DNA of 64,000 bases from Lachnospiraceae bacterium (GTDB lineage Bacteria > Bacillota > Clostridia > Lachnospirales > Lachnospiraceae). The stretch covers positions 55,783 through 119,782 of the forward strand of contig CABJAB010000008.1 of the NCBI GenBank assembly GCA_902363445.1. The letters are read 5' to 3'. Position 1 is the first letter of the stretch; every line of letters starts with the position of its first letter. The notes below the pieces were generated by a model that had not been told where the DNA came from, did no database searches, and saw nothing but the letters and a program-made list of their open reading frames with translations. The translations under genes were made by a program, and so were the position numbers. Positions 37,060 through 46,149 of this stretch are shown here, piece after piece.

Positions 37060-37854
37060 TCACTGTGCATTCAAAGAAATATTATTATCATCACCTGCAA
37101 GCTCCTTAAGCTTCGTGCTGAAATCGGATGCCGGATCGCTTTTAAACAGTAAAATGCTGCAGCTTCCGCTGGCCGGAATTGTGAGCTTAGCCTGACTCTC
37201 TCCTGAAAATCGCAGAAGAGTATTGGTCCTGTCCGGCGTCATCTGATCACTGTTCCAGCTCAGTATAAACTCCTTCGTTGTATTTCCGCCCTTTATGATC
37301 AGCTCAGCTGCCGCGTTCCCCGTGGCATCTACAATCTGAAACTGCGGCTGCGCTGTTTCTTTGAGTGTAAAAGTAGCTGTCAGTGTCTTTCGGTAAGGTC
37401 CTGTCGCCTTTGCTGTGACCGTCACCGTACTGGCTCCCGGCTCCGGTTTGATGAGAATGGCCTTGCTGGAAACAGATTTCCCCGGTATCGTTCCCGCGGC
37501 ATCCTGAACGACTGTCCCTGTCTCCGGAGTGCAGGTAACTTCATAAGTAATATCCGTTTCAGAAAATCGTTTTTCATCTTCAAAGTTCCGCAGATCGATC
37601 TTGATTCCTTCCCCCCAACCGTAGAGCTCATAAATCGTTTTATTATCTCCGCCCGCTTCTTTCAGCAGATCGCTGGTGAAATAGAATGCCTTCGCTTCGG
37701 CCAGCGCAGGATCGCTTTGCCAACGGTTCACGTATTTGGCCATAGTAAACCCGGTAGCCAGCACAGCCGCTGAAACAAGAACGGCCAGAAGCAGGCCCCA
37801 CTGCGTCCTCCGCCTCTTATCTGTCTTTCCATATTGCTGCCGATGGTCTTTCAT
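37060..37854 (-). CDS. Membrane-anchored surface protein of the SipW locus
   Basis: 264 residues. A basic N-terminus is followed by one hydrophobic helix (LLLAVLVSAAVLATGFTMAKY), resembling the start of SipW substrates, including the AKY-type end seen in its neighbours. Beyond it are beta-rich segments with VTVTAKATGPYRKTLTATF. It sits between the second TasA-like subunit and the giant protein, separated by 19-24 bases. Role inferred as anchor or accessory fibre subunit. Confidence 0.65.
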   Translation of the reverse strand: MKDHRQQYGKTDKRRRTQWGLLLAVLVSAAVLATGFTMAKYVNRWQSDPALAEAKAFYFTSDLLKEAGGDNKTIYELYGWGEGIKIDLRNFEDEKRFSETDITYEVTCTPETGTVVQDAAGTIPGKSVSSKAILIKPEPGASTVTVTAKATGPYRKTLTATFTLKETAQPQFQIVDATGNAAAELIIKGGNTTKEFILSWNSDQMTPDRTNTLLRFSGESQAKLTIPASGSCSILLFKSDPASDFSTKLKELAGDDNNISLNAQ

Positions 37855-37878
37855 TCCGCTTCACCTCCTCATATATAG

Positions 37879-38424
37879 TCAAGATACAGACGGCACCGCC
37901 TGCTCCGCATCGATAATCAAAGTGACCATGTCAATTTCATCTGCGTATTCCGGCTTCACCTGATCCGCCGGCCAGGATACCGTCAAACGGTAAGAATGCT
38001 TCGTACCCACAGAAGCCGGTAAAAATCCAGCGGATTCCGTTGCCCACAGACCCTTTTCCGTATTCTTCCATCCTCCCGCCGTCTCTGTCTCTGAACCATC
38101 TGGAGCCAGCGCGATGGAAAGGGGCAGATTTCCCGCCGTCTTCACTATTATCGTATAATTCTGTGCGACCTCGCTGGTCTTATCCGCACTGAAATTGACT
38201 ATTTCAAATTGAATCGTTTTTTCATCTCCCGGCTGCAAATCGCTGACCGTTATATCCTGGCTGGATATTTTCCCATCCATCGCTACAGCGGCAACCGCCG
38301 CCGACGCCTTTCCGTTCAAGGAAGCAGTATACCGGGCGTAAGATACGCCAAACACAGCCGTACAGACCAAAAGCAGGCAAAAAAGGTAGCAGACGATCCG
38401 TCCCATTGTCAATTGTTTTTTCAA
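37879..38424 (-). CDS. TasA/camelysin-like fibre subunit (second copy)
   Basis: 181 residues from a TTG at 38424 whose last bases overlap the SipW stop (TTGA), with AAAGGGG eight bases upstream. The signal segment ends in SYARYTASLNGKASAAVAAV, closely like that of the subunit at 52.7 kb (TLAKYTAEVTGTATAAVAKF). A compact beta domain with DITVSDLQPGDEKTIQFEIVN follows. SipW peptidases process such TasA-type proteins, which polymerise outside the cell in Bacillus. It is directly coupled to the second SipW. Confidence 0.78.
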   Translation of the reverse strand: MKKQLTMGRIVCYLFCLLLVCTAVFGVSYARYTASLNGKASAAVAAVAMDGKISSQDITVSDLQPGDEKTIQFEIVNFSADKTSEVAQNYTIIVKTAGNLPLSIALAPDGSETETAGGWKNTEKGLWATESAGFLPASVGTKHSYRLTVSWPADQVKPEYADEIDMVTLIIDAEQAVPSVS

Positions 38425-38939
38425 TCGGCACGCCCCTTTCCATGAGATATCCACATTTTTATCACATCAGGCAGAAACAAAAGCAGCAGGCAAAGCACCG
38501 CCGACAGTAAAATACCGAGCGGAGACCGCAGAAACAAGAATAAAGATCCTATTCTAGGAATTATAAGTACAAGGGCACCTTTGATCTGCCCGGCTGAAAT
38601 GGTCCCGCTGTCCTCCGCGTTGTTGTGGTCGCCCTTGGTCGTAAACCCTTCCGCAGACAGCTCCACAATCCTATGGGTGGTGAGCGATCCCCTGTCCTCA
38701 AAGGTCACGATTTCGTCTTTTCTATAATTTTCCTTCCGCTGGATTATCAGCAGGTCTCCGGCAGAAAAGGCTGGCTCCATGCTGCCCGACAGCACGATCA
38801 CAGGAGAAAATCCTAAAACAGACGGAGGGTCCTGATGGAAAGCATAATGAGAAACAAGCTGCCAAACATTCAGAAGAAGAAGTATGGACAAAATTCCAAT
38901 CAGGATACCGCGAAGCAGCTTTCCGAAAATATTCCCCAT
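38421..38939 (-). CDS. SipW-type signal peptidase I (second copy)
   Basis: 172 residues from the ATG at 38939; the ORF can be extended to a TTG at 38960. Type I peptidase motifs: SGSMEPAF with the nucleophile serine, EIVTFED, GDHNNAEDSGTI, where SipW-type (ER-like) enzymes have histidine or another residue where others have lysine. An N-terminal and a C-terminal membrane helix flank the domain. It lies just after the split gene and overlaps the TasA-like gene. It would cleave the signal peptides of the fibre proteins. Confidence 0.88.
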   Translation of the reverse strand: MGNIFGKLLRGILIGILSILLLLNVWQLVSHYAFHQDPPSVLGFSPVIVLSGSMEPAFSAGDLLIIQRKENYRKDEIVTFEDRGSLTTHRIVELSAEGFTTKGDHNNAEDSGTISAGQIKGALVLIIPRIGSLFLFLRSPLGILLSAVLCLLLLFLPDVIKMWISHGKGRAD

Positions 38940-38940
38940 A

Positions 38941-39877
38941 TCACGCTCTTTCTTCCGCAAGGATCCGGAGGTTCACAATATAATCACCGCCGTCTGTGCC
39001 CGCCGCCGTGTCCGCTTCGTCGCTGCCGTCAGCCGGCCACTTCCAGTCCAGCTGATAGGTGATTTCTGCCTTCGCTTCAATGGAACCCTTAAGTACCAGC
39101 GTCCCATTCACAATGGCGCCGGTGACGCCCGTTCCATATCTGTTCCCGTGGGTGTCAAGCGGTGTCAGAGTGAGCTCCAGCGGAATATGGAGCCGGTCTT
39201 CTGATAATGTGAGAGTGATCTGCAGCTCCTTTGACCGGGTGTTCTTAAGCCGGAATCTGTAAAATCCCGAGGACCCCGGCTGAATTTTGTCCGCCGTTCC
39301 TCCGGTACGGTTATAAAACAAATCAATATTGCTCTGGTTCTTCCAGACCGCCCATCCGCCGGCGTTTTCACTCTCCGCGCCAAGCTTCCCTTGATCCTCC
39401 GGTTCCGAAGAGGGCTTGGAAGATTCTGACGGTCTTGACGGGATATCTCCTCCGGCTTCCGAGGACGTTGCTGTCTCTGTCTGAGTATCCCCGCCTTCTC
39501 CTGAAGATGTGGGCGCCTCTGTCTGGGCATTCCCTCCGGCTTCTGAAGACGGCGTCGCCGCCGGCCTGGATTCCTCTGGCCTGGAGGCGGCGGTTTCCGA
39601 ACTTTCGTTATTATCTTCTGCAGAGCCTGCGGGACTTGTTTCTTCCGCTGTTTTCTTATCGGCAGGAATCTGATATGGTTCCTCCGGCTTCACATAGCTG
39701 CCGTCCGGACGCTCAACACCGTTCGGAGTGATCACCGTTCCGTCCAGAAGCAGGACCTCTCCGTTTCCATCCACTTTTTCGCCATTTGATCCCGTATATC
39801 CATCCTCTGGAATCGGAGTTACGGTATTGTCCGGCAGAATCAGGCTCTTCGGCACCACCACCGTTTTGTCCGGCAGG
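38941..39877 (-). pseudogene. 3' part of the surface-protein gene split by the tet(W) element
   Basis: The reading frame runs 311 codons from the element boundary to the stop and would begin in the middle of a protein. It starts LPDKTVVVPKSLILPDNTV and goes on through Asp/Gly/Pro-rich repeats (DGTVITPNGVERPDGSYV) and a long Ser/Glu/Pro linker into a beta-rich TasA-like C-terminal domain. An open frame runs 32 bases farther into the element to a TTG at 39909, but there is no ribosome site. Joined to the 5' part at 51884-52534 at the GT core it gives one 526-residue protein, so this is a broken gene, not a gene of its own. Confidence 0.85.
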
Positions 39878-39901
39878 ACAATGCTCATGTACGGTAAAGA
39901 A
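39870..39901. other. Element-left attachment junction
   Basis: Host half-site TCCGGCA (39869-39875), GG, core AC (39878-39879), A, then the element arm TGCTCATGTACGGTAAAGAA (39882-39901). The arm is a near-copy, in inverse orientation, of the arm at the right junction (17 of 20 identical), which fits the paired arms of a serine-recombinase attP. Confidence 0.8.
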
Positions 39902-40081
39902 GCAAGCAACCGAAAACAATAGATAGACCGCCAGCACTACACTATTCCGAACCAAAGACCAAAAGATAAGCATTTTGAGAAAATCTAAACTTTTGGATTT
40001 TCCTACAATGCCGACTACGGCGGAATCCCTCCCACTCCTTATATATTTCTTTCTGTATACATTGAATTTGTATTTAGTAAA

Positions 40082-40180
40082 ATGCAGACAACACCACGGA
40101 TCGGCTTTTGGCTGGACAATTCCAACCAAACACCGCAGCAGACAGTAGAAACCATTCTGAACGTTAGGAAGCCGGTATGA
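40082..40180 (+). pseudogene. Possible C-terminal remnant of a nucleotide kinase-like (AAA/zeta-type) gene
   Basis: A 32-codon frame containing PRIGFWLDNSNQTPQQTVET, similar to the end of AAA_33-type nucleotide kinases. There is no start signal and the upstream frame lacks the rest of such a protein. It lies at the left end of the element. Weakly supported; could be unrelated. The rest of 39902-40277 shows no gene. Confidence 0.3.
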
Positions 40181-40219
40181 TTGTTACATATAAGGGGAAG
40201 AAAAATTTCTTTTAGATAC

Positions 40220-40248
40220 TTGTTTTCCTAAAACTGATGTGATATAAT
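40220..40248 (+). promoter_or_regulatory. tet(W) promoter
   Basis: TTGTTT (40220-40225) and TATAAT (40243-40248) with a 17-base spacer, directly upstream of the leader peptide. Confidence 0.65.
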
Positions 40249-40277
40249 AATTCAATTCCAGAAAAGGAGTAAAAAAT

Positions 40278-40301
40278 ATGCGGCAAGGTATTCTTAAATA
40301 A
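40278..40301 (+). CDS. Leader peptide of the tet(W) attenuation region
   Basis: A 7-residue frame MRQGILK with AAAAGGAGT upstream. Its 3' bases pair with the distant TTTAAGAATACTT segment near 40373. Leader-and-hairpin control of this type is known for ribosomal-protection tet genes: ribosome stalling with tetracycline changes the fold and lets transcription through. Confidence 0.65.
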   Translation: MRQGILK

Positions 40302-40470
40302 AACTATAATCAAATAGTGGGAACAAAGGATTATGATAGTCCCTTTTGTAGGGGCTTAGTTTTTTGTACCCAATTTAAGAATACTTTTGCCTTATCAATT
40401 TTGACATATCCCCAAAAACAGCACTCACAAACAGGTGTATGCTGTATATGTGTATGTCCGCAAATTATCA

Positions 40471-40508
40471 TCCCCAGTGGTAAAAGTATTTTACTGCTGG
40501 GGATTTTT
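40471..40508 (+). terminator. Attenuator terminator upstream of tet(W)
   Basis: TCCCCAG...CTGGGGA stem with internal TAAAA/TTTTA pairing, followed by TTTTT, ending about 35 bases before the tet(W) start. It would block transcription until the leader region is refolded. Confidence 0.65.
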
Positions 40509-40542
40509 ATGCCCTTCGGGGCAGTAAAGGGAGGACAATCAC

Positions 40543-42462
40543 ATGAAAATAATCAATATTGGAATTCTTGCCCATGTAGACGCTGGAAAGACGACCTTGA
40601 CGGAGAGCCTGCTATATGCCAGCGGAGCCATTTCAGAACCGGGGAGCGTCGAAAAAGGGACAACGAGGACGGACACCATGTTTTTGGAGCGGCAGCGTGG
40701 GATTACCATTCAAGCGGCAGTCACTTCCTTCCAGTGGCACAGATGTAAAGTCAACATTGTGGATACGCCCGGCCACATGGATTTTTTGGCGGAGGTGTAC
40801 CGCTCTTTGGCTGTTTTAGATGGGGCCATCTTGGTGATCTCCGCTAAAGATGGCGTGCAGGCCCAGACCCGTATTCTGTTCCATGCCCTGCGGAAAATGA
40901 ACATTCCCACCGTTATCTTTATCAACAAGATCGACCAGGCTGGCGTTGATTTGCAGAGCGTGGTTCAGTCTGTTCGGGATAAGCTCTCCGCCGATATTAT
41001 CATCAAGCAGACGGTGTCGCTGTCCCCGGAAATAGTCCTGGAGGAAAATACCGACATAGAAGCATGGGATGCGGTCATCGAAAATAACGATAAATTATTG
41101 GAAAAGTATATCGCAGGAGAACCAATCAGCCGGGAAAAACTTGTGCGGGAGGAACAGCGGCGGGTTCAAGACGCCTCCCTGTTCCCGGTCTATTATGGCA
41201 GCGCCAAAAAGGGCCTTGGCATTCAACCGTTGATGGATGCGGTGACAGGGCTGTTCCAACCGATTGGGGAACAGGGGAGCGCCGCCCTATGCGGCAGCGT
41301 TTTCAAGGTGGAGTATACAGATTGCGGCCAGCGGCGTGTCTATCTACGGCTATACAGCGGAACGCTGCGCCTGCGGGATACGGTGGCCCTGGCCGGGAGA
41401 GAAAAGCTGAAAATCACAGAGATGCGTATTCCATCCAAAGGGGAAATTGTTCGGACAGACACCGCTTATCCGGGTGAAATTGTTATCCTTCCCAGCGACA
41501 GCGTGAGGTTAAACGATGTATTAGGGGACCCAACCCGGCTCCCTCGTAAAAGGTGGCGTGAGGACCCCCTCCCCATGCTGCGGACGTCGATTGCGCCGAA
41601 AACGGCAGCGCAAAGAGAACGGCTGCTGGACGCTCTTACGCAACTTGCGGATACTGACCCGCTTTTGCGCTGCGAGGTGGATTCCATCACCCATGAGATC
41701 ATTCTTTCTTTTTTGGGCCGGGTGCAGTTGGAGGTTGTTTCCGCTTTGCTGTCGGAAAAATACAAGCTTGAAACAGTGGTAAAGGAACCCACCGTCATTT
41801 ATATGGAGCGGCCGCTCAAAGCAGCCAGCCACACCATCCATATCGAGGTGCCGCCCAACCCGTTTTGGGCATCCATCGGACTGTCTGTTACACCACTCCC
41901 GCTTGGCTCCGGTGTACAATACGAGAGCCGGGTTTCGCTGGGATACTTGAACCAGAGTTTTCAAAACGCTGTCAGGGATGGTATCCGTTACGGGCTGGAG
42001 CAGGGCTTGTTCGGCTGGAACGTAACGGACTGTAAGATTTGCTTTGAATACGGGCTTTATTACAGTCCGGTCAGCACGCCGGCGGACTTCCGCTCATTGG
42101 CCCCGATTGTATTGGAACAGGCATTGAAGGAATCAGGGACGCAACTGCTGGAACCTTATCTCTCCTTCACCCTCTATGCGCCCCGGGAATATCTTTCCAG
42201 GGCTTATCATGATGCACCGAAATACTGTGCCACCATCGAAACGGTCCAGGTAAAAAAGGATGAAGTTGTCTTTACTGGCGAGATTCCCGCCCGCTGTATA
42301 CAGGCATACCGTACTGATCTGGCCTTTTACACCAACGGGCAGAGCGTATGCCTTACAGAACTGAAAGGGTATCAGGCCGCTGTCGGCAAGCCAGTCATCC
42401 AGCCCCGCCGTCCAAACAGCCGCCTGGACAAGGTGCGCTATATGTTTCAGAAGATAATGTAA
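40543..42462 (+). CDS. tet(W): Tetracycline resistance ribosomal protection protein Tet(W)
   Basis: 639 residues, the standard length. It is an EF-G-like GTPase that binds the ribosome and ejects tetracycline. G1 motif AHVDAGKTT near residue 10, GITI, DTPGH near 74 and NKID near 128 are present, with the EF-G-like domains through the C-terminus. The sequence is the familiar Tet(W) throughout as far as I can recall it. GGGAGGAC lies before the ATG. It is the only recognisable antibiotic-resistance gene in the element. Confidence 0.98.
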   Translation: MKIINIGILAHVDAGKTTLTESLLYASGAISEPGSVEKGTTRTDTMFLERQRGITIQAAVTSFQWHRCKVNIVDTPGHMDFLAEVYRSLAVLDGAILVISAKDGVQAQTRILFHALRKMNIPTVIFINKIDQAGVDLQSVVQSVRDKLSADIIIKQTVSLSPEIVLEENTDIEAWDAVIENNDKLLEKYIAGEPISREKLVREEQRRVQDASLFPVYYGSAKKGLGIQPLMDAVTGLFQPIGEQGSAALCGSVFKVEYTDCGQRRVYLRLYSGTLRLRDTVALAGREKLKITEMRIPSKGEIVRTDTAYPGEIVILPSDSVRLNDVLGDPTRLPRKRWREDPLPMLRTSIAPKTAAQRERLLDALTQLADTDPLLRCEVDSITHEIILSFLGRVQLEVVSALLSEKYKLETVVKEPTVIYMERPLKAASHTIHIEVPPNPFWASIGLSVTPLPLGSGVQYESRVSLGYLNQSFQNAVRDGIRYGLEQGLFGWNVTDCKICFEYGLYYSPVSTPADFRSLAPIVLEQALKESGTQLLEPYLSFTLYAPREYLSRAYHDAPKYCATIETVQVKKDEVVFTGEIPARCIQAYRTDLAFYTNGQSVCLTELKGYQAAVGKPVIQPRRPNSRLDKVRYMFQKIM

Positions 42463-42543
42463 CGTCTTGCGCAATGCAAGCGTTCATTGCTGGCTATTGC
42501 GAAATATCATTGATAAAATCAGTATCAGAGAGGAGAAACTATT

Positions 42544-42999
42544 TTGAACCAGGAACAGACGAATATTACAACAGGAAAGCAAATACGTCATCTGCGAACA
42601 CAATTGGGAATGACACAGGAAGAACTAGCCGGGGAATTGAATGTTACCCGGCAGGCACTATCGAATTGGGAGAGAGATGTTAATGAACCCGATTTAAATA
42701 TGTTGAAAAAAATTTGCTTTCTTTTTGGAGTCAACATGGACGATTTTGCGAAGGAGGTAATAACAAAGATGGAAACATATGAAAAAAAGGAGAAACGACA
42801 ATTTAATAAGTACGATATGGCAATTGGACTTTTTTATGGTGTTGGTATATTTCTTGGCATTGGTATTTTCTTTGTTGGCGGTTTTATGACAATGTCAGGT
42901 GCAGGGTGGGGAGCATCACTATTTGGCGGTGGCTGTTTTTCTCTTGTATTTGGCTTGATATGCCATGCAGTTATTACATTGAGAAGAAATGACAAATGA
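42544..42999 (+). CDS. XRE-family regulator with C-terminal membrane segments
   Basis: 151 residues from a TTG with AGGAG nine bases upstream. The N-terminal helix-turn-helix (about 10-70) contains MTQEELAGELNVTRQALSNWER. Two hydrophobic helices follow (about 95-115 and 120-145). Regulators fused to membrane segments occur in Firmicutes; the function is not known. Base composition is clearly more AT-rich than tet(W), suggesting separate acquisition. Confidence 0.82.
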   Translation: MNQEQTNITTGKQIRHLRTQLGMTQEELAGELNVTRQALSNWERDVNEPDLNMLKKICFLFGVNMDDFAKEVITKMETYEKKEKRQFNKYDMAIGLFYGVGIFLGIGIFFVGGFMTMSGAGWGASLFGGGCFSLVFGLICHAVITLRRNDK

Positions 43000-43044
43000 T
43001 GACATATCCTGCTTTCTATACTTTTCGGTAATACCGAGTAAAAA

Positions 43045-43080
43045 AAGCCGCTGCTTTTGGCTTTCCAATAGCGGCGGCTT
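43045..43080. terminator. Terminator hairpin after the XRE/membrane gene
   Basis: AAGCCGCTGC pairs with GCGGCGGCTT (one wobble) in front of AT-rich DNA with an A-run before it. Confidence 0.6.
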
Positions 43081-43230
43081 AATGCAAGCGGCGGCAAAGG
43101 GAAATATCCTTTGAATACCTTACAGAAGAAAAGTTTTGCAGCATTACAAAAATAAAAGCCTATACCATTTTGGAAAGAAAAGATACATAATAGTCAAGAC
43201 GACAACAATCAGAAGTTATGGAGGGTAACA

Positions 43231-43998
43231 ATGGAATATAGTAAGGAAGATTTAATGGAAGCAAAAAAGCAAATTTTGGGAGTGGGAGAGAACATGGGAA
43301 CAGAGGAAAGTAAAAAAATCTGGGAGGAGAACGCACAATTTTGGGATAATGCAATGGGTGACGAATCTAATGAATTTCACAGAGAGGTAGTGCGCCCCAA
43401 AGTAACGGAACTTCTATCTCCTAATCCTGCGGATTACATTTTGGATATTGCGTGTGGCAATGGAAATTATTCTTCGTATCTTGCACAAAGAGGTGCTTCG
43501 GTTGTCGCTTTTGATTACAGCAAAAAAATGATAGAATTGGCTAAAAGACGGCAATCACAATATGCAAAACAAATTGAATTTTGTGTGGCGGATGCGACCG
43601 ATAGAAAAAGTATATTAGAATTAAAAAGAAATCGAGCCTTTACGAAAGCAGTTTCTAATATGGCAATTATGGATATTACGGACATTGAACCACTTCTTAT
43701 GGCTGTTTATGAACTGTTGCAGGAAAGCGGAATTTTTGTCTTTGCAACGCAACACCCTTGTTTTGTCACGTTGACTGAAAAATATATGACACCGCACAGT
43801 TACTATGATATAGCGATTGAAGGGCAACCGAAAGAGCAGATTTATTATCATCGTTCCATACAAGATATTTTTAACCTTTGTTTTAGAGCTGGATTTGTCA
43901 TTGATGGATTTTATGAAGAATGTTTCAAAACCAACAAAGAAATTCCTATGGTAATGATAGTAAGGCTTAAGAAGGTAAAACGTGATAGCTTAAAATAA
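43231..43998 (+). CDS. Class I SAM-dependent methyltransferase
   Basis: 255 residues, start ATG after GGAGGGTAACA. The SAM-binding motif I VLDIACGNGNYSSYLA (as YILDIACGNGNYSSYLAQ) near residue 70 is followed by VVAFDYSKKMIELA and CVADATD. The C-terminal half has no recognised specificity. It is AT-rich, like the XRE gene before it, and lies in the accessory part of the element next to tet(W). Substrate unknown. Confidence 0.82.
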   Translation: MEYSKEDLMEAKKQILGVGENMGTEESKKIWEENAQFWDNAMGDESNEFHREVVRPKVTELLSPNPADYILDIACGNGNYSSYLAQRGASVVAFDYSKKMIELAKRRQSQYAKQIEFCVADATDRKSILELKRNRAFTKAVSNMAIMDITDIEPLLMAVYELLQESGIFVFATQHPCFVTLTEKYMTPHSYYDIAIEGQPKEQIYYHRSIQDIFNLCFRAGFVIDGFYEECFKTNKEIPMVMIVRLKKVKRDSLK

Positions 43999-44038
43999 AT
44001 TCAAGTTTGTCGGGTAAATAGCAAACCCAGCCGAGCCA

Positions 44039-44078
44039 GTCAACGATAAAATGAACGCCGCTTCGCGCCGTCGTTGAC
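44039..44078. repeat. Stem-loop between the methyltransferase and the sigma-like gene
   Basis: GTCAACGA pairs with TCGTTGAC across about 24 bases that themselves contain a GCCGC...GCGCC segment. Possibly a terminator or an element-backbone structure; no T-run. Confidence 0.45.
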
Positions 44079-44168
44079 AGCCCCGCCCGTCTTTGCTGGT
44101 AGGCAATCAAGGGGCGACAGCAAGGAGTACTGCCGCCCCGCACTATTATTCAGAGAGGGGGAATTTCC

Positions 44169-44591
44169 ATGACCGAAGATGAAGCCTACAAGGTGCATAT
44201 CCAGTACACATTCAATGCCTTTTGCAAGGTAGTCATTCGTCACGCAGCCATAGATAAAATCTTGAAGCTGCGCCGGAGGTGGGAACGGGAAGTTTCCCTT
44301 GATTATCTGATGAGTGAAAAGTTTGTCCAGCTTGCCGAGCCGGAGTAGCTTGAAGAATATCTTTTTACCGCCTGCGGCCAGACCGCCGTTCTGTATCATG
44401 CGGAGCTTGCCGCCGCCCTTGCCCTTTTGCCGGAGCAGACGCAGGAAGAAATTTTTCGTTACTATTTCCTGCGCCAGCCGCAGCGAGTGATCGGCGTACA
44501 TATTGGCCGGACACGCAGCACAGCGGGGCGGCATATCCGGCTTGCCTTGCAGCGGTTAAGGCGGCTCATGGAGGGAAATGACTATGAGTAA
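44169..44591 (+). pseudogene. Sigma-70-like RNA polymerase factor gene interrupted by an amber codon
   Basis: The frame from ATG at 44169 (AGAGGGGGA upstream) encodes an element-type sigma-70 region 2-to-4 protein of about 140 residues, ending in the helix LLPEQTQEEIFRYYFLRQPQ and RTRSTAGRHIRLALQRLRRL. TAG at 44346-44348 (codon 60) interrupts it, and the frame continues intact on the other side. The sequence either carries a nonsense mutation or the stop is read through. Elsewhere this gene is a normal backbone gene of Firmicute integrative elements. Confidence 0.7.
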
Positions 44592-44781
44592 ACTTCTCCC
44601 CTATGAAACAATCGTCAAAGCCCATGAGGGCGACCCGGACGCAATCGACACCATTCTTTCCCACTATGCCGGATATATCCGCTACTGTTCCAAAGTACAC
44701 GGGAAAGTCAACGCCGAAGTTGAGGAACATATAAAGCAACAGCTCATTGCCGCCCTGTTCAAATTTCGCTTTGACCGATAA
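44584..44781 (+). CDS. Small helix-turn-helix protein of the element backbone
   Basis: 65 residues from the ATG at 44584, with GGAGG before it and overlapping the end of the sigma-like gene. SKLLPYETIVKAHEGDPDAI is the start of a family of short helix-turn-helix-16 proteins that accompany the sigma-like gene in Tn916-like elements. Role in element regulation is likely but unproven. Confidence 0.75.
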   Translation: MSKLLPYETIVKAHEGDPDAIDTILSHYAGYIRYCSKVHGKVNAEVEEHIKQQLIAALFKFRFDR

Positions 44782-44912
44782 ACAAAGAACAAACACTGGC
44801 TGTCATTAGCGGTTTCACTCCAGCCAGTTTACAATTCATCTATTCCTAAAGGAAGCAGGTCATAGTATAATAGAACCAACGACAAATATACTTTTAGGGG
44901 AGATATAGCAAT

Positions 44913-45104
44913 ATGAAAAGTAATAAATACTTAACTATTGGCTTATTAACAGGATTTATTGTCGGTGGTTGCATAGGTGTGTTGGCATGGGCGTTTTTGC
45001 AAAATCTTTTTGCTATTTCTATTTGTGCAGGTATCGGAATGTTGATTGGAATTGTTATAGGTACATTGATTGATTATGAAAAAAATAATCATCAAGAGAA
45101 ATAG
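44913..45104 (+). CDS. Small two-span membrane protein
   Basis: 63 residues with two hydrophobic segments rich in Gly (TIGLLTGFIVGGCIGVLAWA and ISICAGIGMLIGIVIGTLI) and a charged tail. AGGGGAG lies upstream, and TATAAT at 44867-44872 is a good -10. No known family. AT-rich accessory gene of the element. Confidence 0.65.
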   Translation: MKSNKYLTIGLLTGFIVGGCIGVLAWAFLQNLFAISICAGIGMLIGIVIGTLIDYEKNNHQEK

Positions 45105-45218
45105 AAAAAATGCACAATGCCTTAAAGGGAAAACAGGAATTTATTGTGCTATCCATCATCGGGCCAACCTGACCTGAACTTTCAAAACTGAATATCCACC
45201 GCCCATCGGCGGCCAGCG

Positions 45219-45251
45219 AAAGCAGTAAGTCTGAAAAAGATTTGCTGCTTT
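45219..45251 (+). terminator. Hairpin downstream of the small membrane gene
   Basis: AAAGCAGTAA pairs with TTGCTGCTTT (one wobble) with T5 following. It ends the accessory module. Confidence 0.55.
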
Positions 45252-45499
45252 TTTCTTTATCCGTTTGGCAAAATCGCAAAGTCATCCGTAGTAGGTAGGT
45301 GAAGCCGGAAACAAAAAATTTTCTGCGGCGGTAGCCAAATCTGCATTTTCTGTATTTCTAAGGCAAAGGAAAATTTGAGAAAATTCCCGGCAAGCGGGTA
45401 GCTGGCGGCCTTTGAAATGTATCTTTAGCGGAAAGAAAGAACTGCGGGTAAAAATCGCCCCACGCCGTAAGATTTTTGCAGAAATCCGGCCAAAACAGG

Positions 45500-45660
45500 C
45501 GGCAGCTATACGAGTAGTAAGTGCAAGGGGAAATCTACGGCTTACTTAGAGCAAGTTTCTACCACGGTGCCAAAATCCGCAATTCTGCGGTTTTGCCCCT
45601 CGCGGGAAACTTGTTGGGGAGTGCCTTCCCCAAACCCTGCTATGCGGCTTACGCCGCAAA
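45500..45660 (+). other. Candidate origin of transfer upstream of mobC
   Basis: In this non-coding stretch (45105-45750 has no gene) are: AGTAAGTGCAAGGGG at 45516-45530, similar to the RP4-type nick motif TAAGTGCGCCCT; an inverted AGTAAG/CTTACT pair; and three small hairpins CCGCA/TGCGG, GGGGA/TCCCC and GCGGC/GCCGC. Placement directly before MobC and the relaxase is typical for oriT. The exact nick site is not shown. Confidence 0.4.
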
Positions 45661-45750
45661 AATATTTCTGTCCGGCAGACAGGAAATGCCCCGAAAATAG
45701 CTAACAGACCAGCCCATTTTTTGTGATAAGTGAAAGGAGGTTTACAGCCC

Positions 45751-46149
45751 ATGCCGAAGCGATACAACACCCCCCACCGCAGCCATGTTGTGAAAACCCG
45801 GCTGACCGATGAAGAATACGCCGACTTCACAGAACGGCTTGCGCCCTATGGTATCAGTCAGTCCGAATTTCTCCGGCAGGCCATCCGGCGCACTACCATA
45901 CGCCCCGTACTCCATGTGTCGTCAGTCAATGACGAGCTGCTCTCCGCTGTCGGGAAGCTCACAGCCGAGTACGGCAGGATTGGCGGCAATCTCAACCAGA
46001 TTGCCCGCACCCTCAACGAGTGGCATAGCCCCTACCCGGCTATGGCAAAGGAATTGCGGGAAGCGGCCGCCGACCTTGCCGCCCTCAAGTATGAAGTCCT
46101 AAAGAAAGTAGGTGACGCCGTTGGCAACACTCAAGCATTTAGGCTCTAA
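45751..46149 (+). CDS. mobC: MobC-like relaxosome accessory protein
   Basis: 132 residues from the ATG after AAAGGAGG; the frame from 45730 includes that site and is not the start. N-terminal ribbon-helix-helix (VVKTRLTDEEYADFTERLA..SQSEFLRQAI) and a C-terminal part with GRIGGNLNQIARTLNE, the MobC signature. It helps the relaxase at oriT. The relaxase gene overlaps its end. Confidence 0.88.
   Translation: MPKRYNTPHRSHVVKTRLTDEEYADFTERLAPYGISQSEFLRQAIRRTTIRPVLHVSSVNDELLSAVGKLTAEYGRIGGNLNQIARTLNEWHSPYPAMAKELREAAADLAALKYEVLKKVGDAVGNTQAFRL

Noticed and set aside
32184-39877. Search for sortase motifs (LPXTG-like) in the surface proteins.
   Set aside because: None found near any C-terminus; anchoring must be by another route.
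39713-40129. A minus-strand ORF with a membrane-helix-like segment (SLVRNSVVLAVYLLFSVACF) just upstream of the split gene's 3' part, which first suggested a frameshifted signal peptide.
   Set aside because: It lies in the left end of the element, in a different frame, without a ribosome site. The att-site reconstruction explains the missing N-terminus better.
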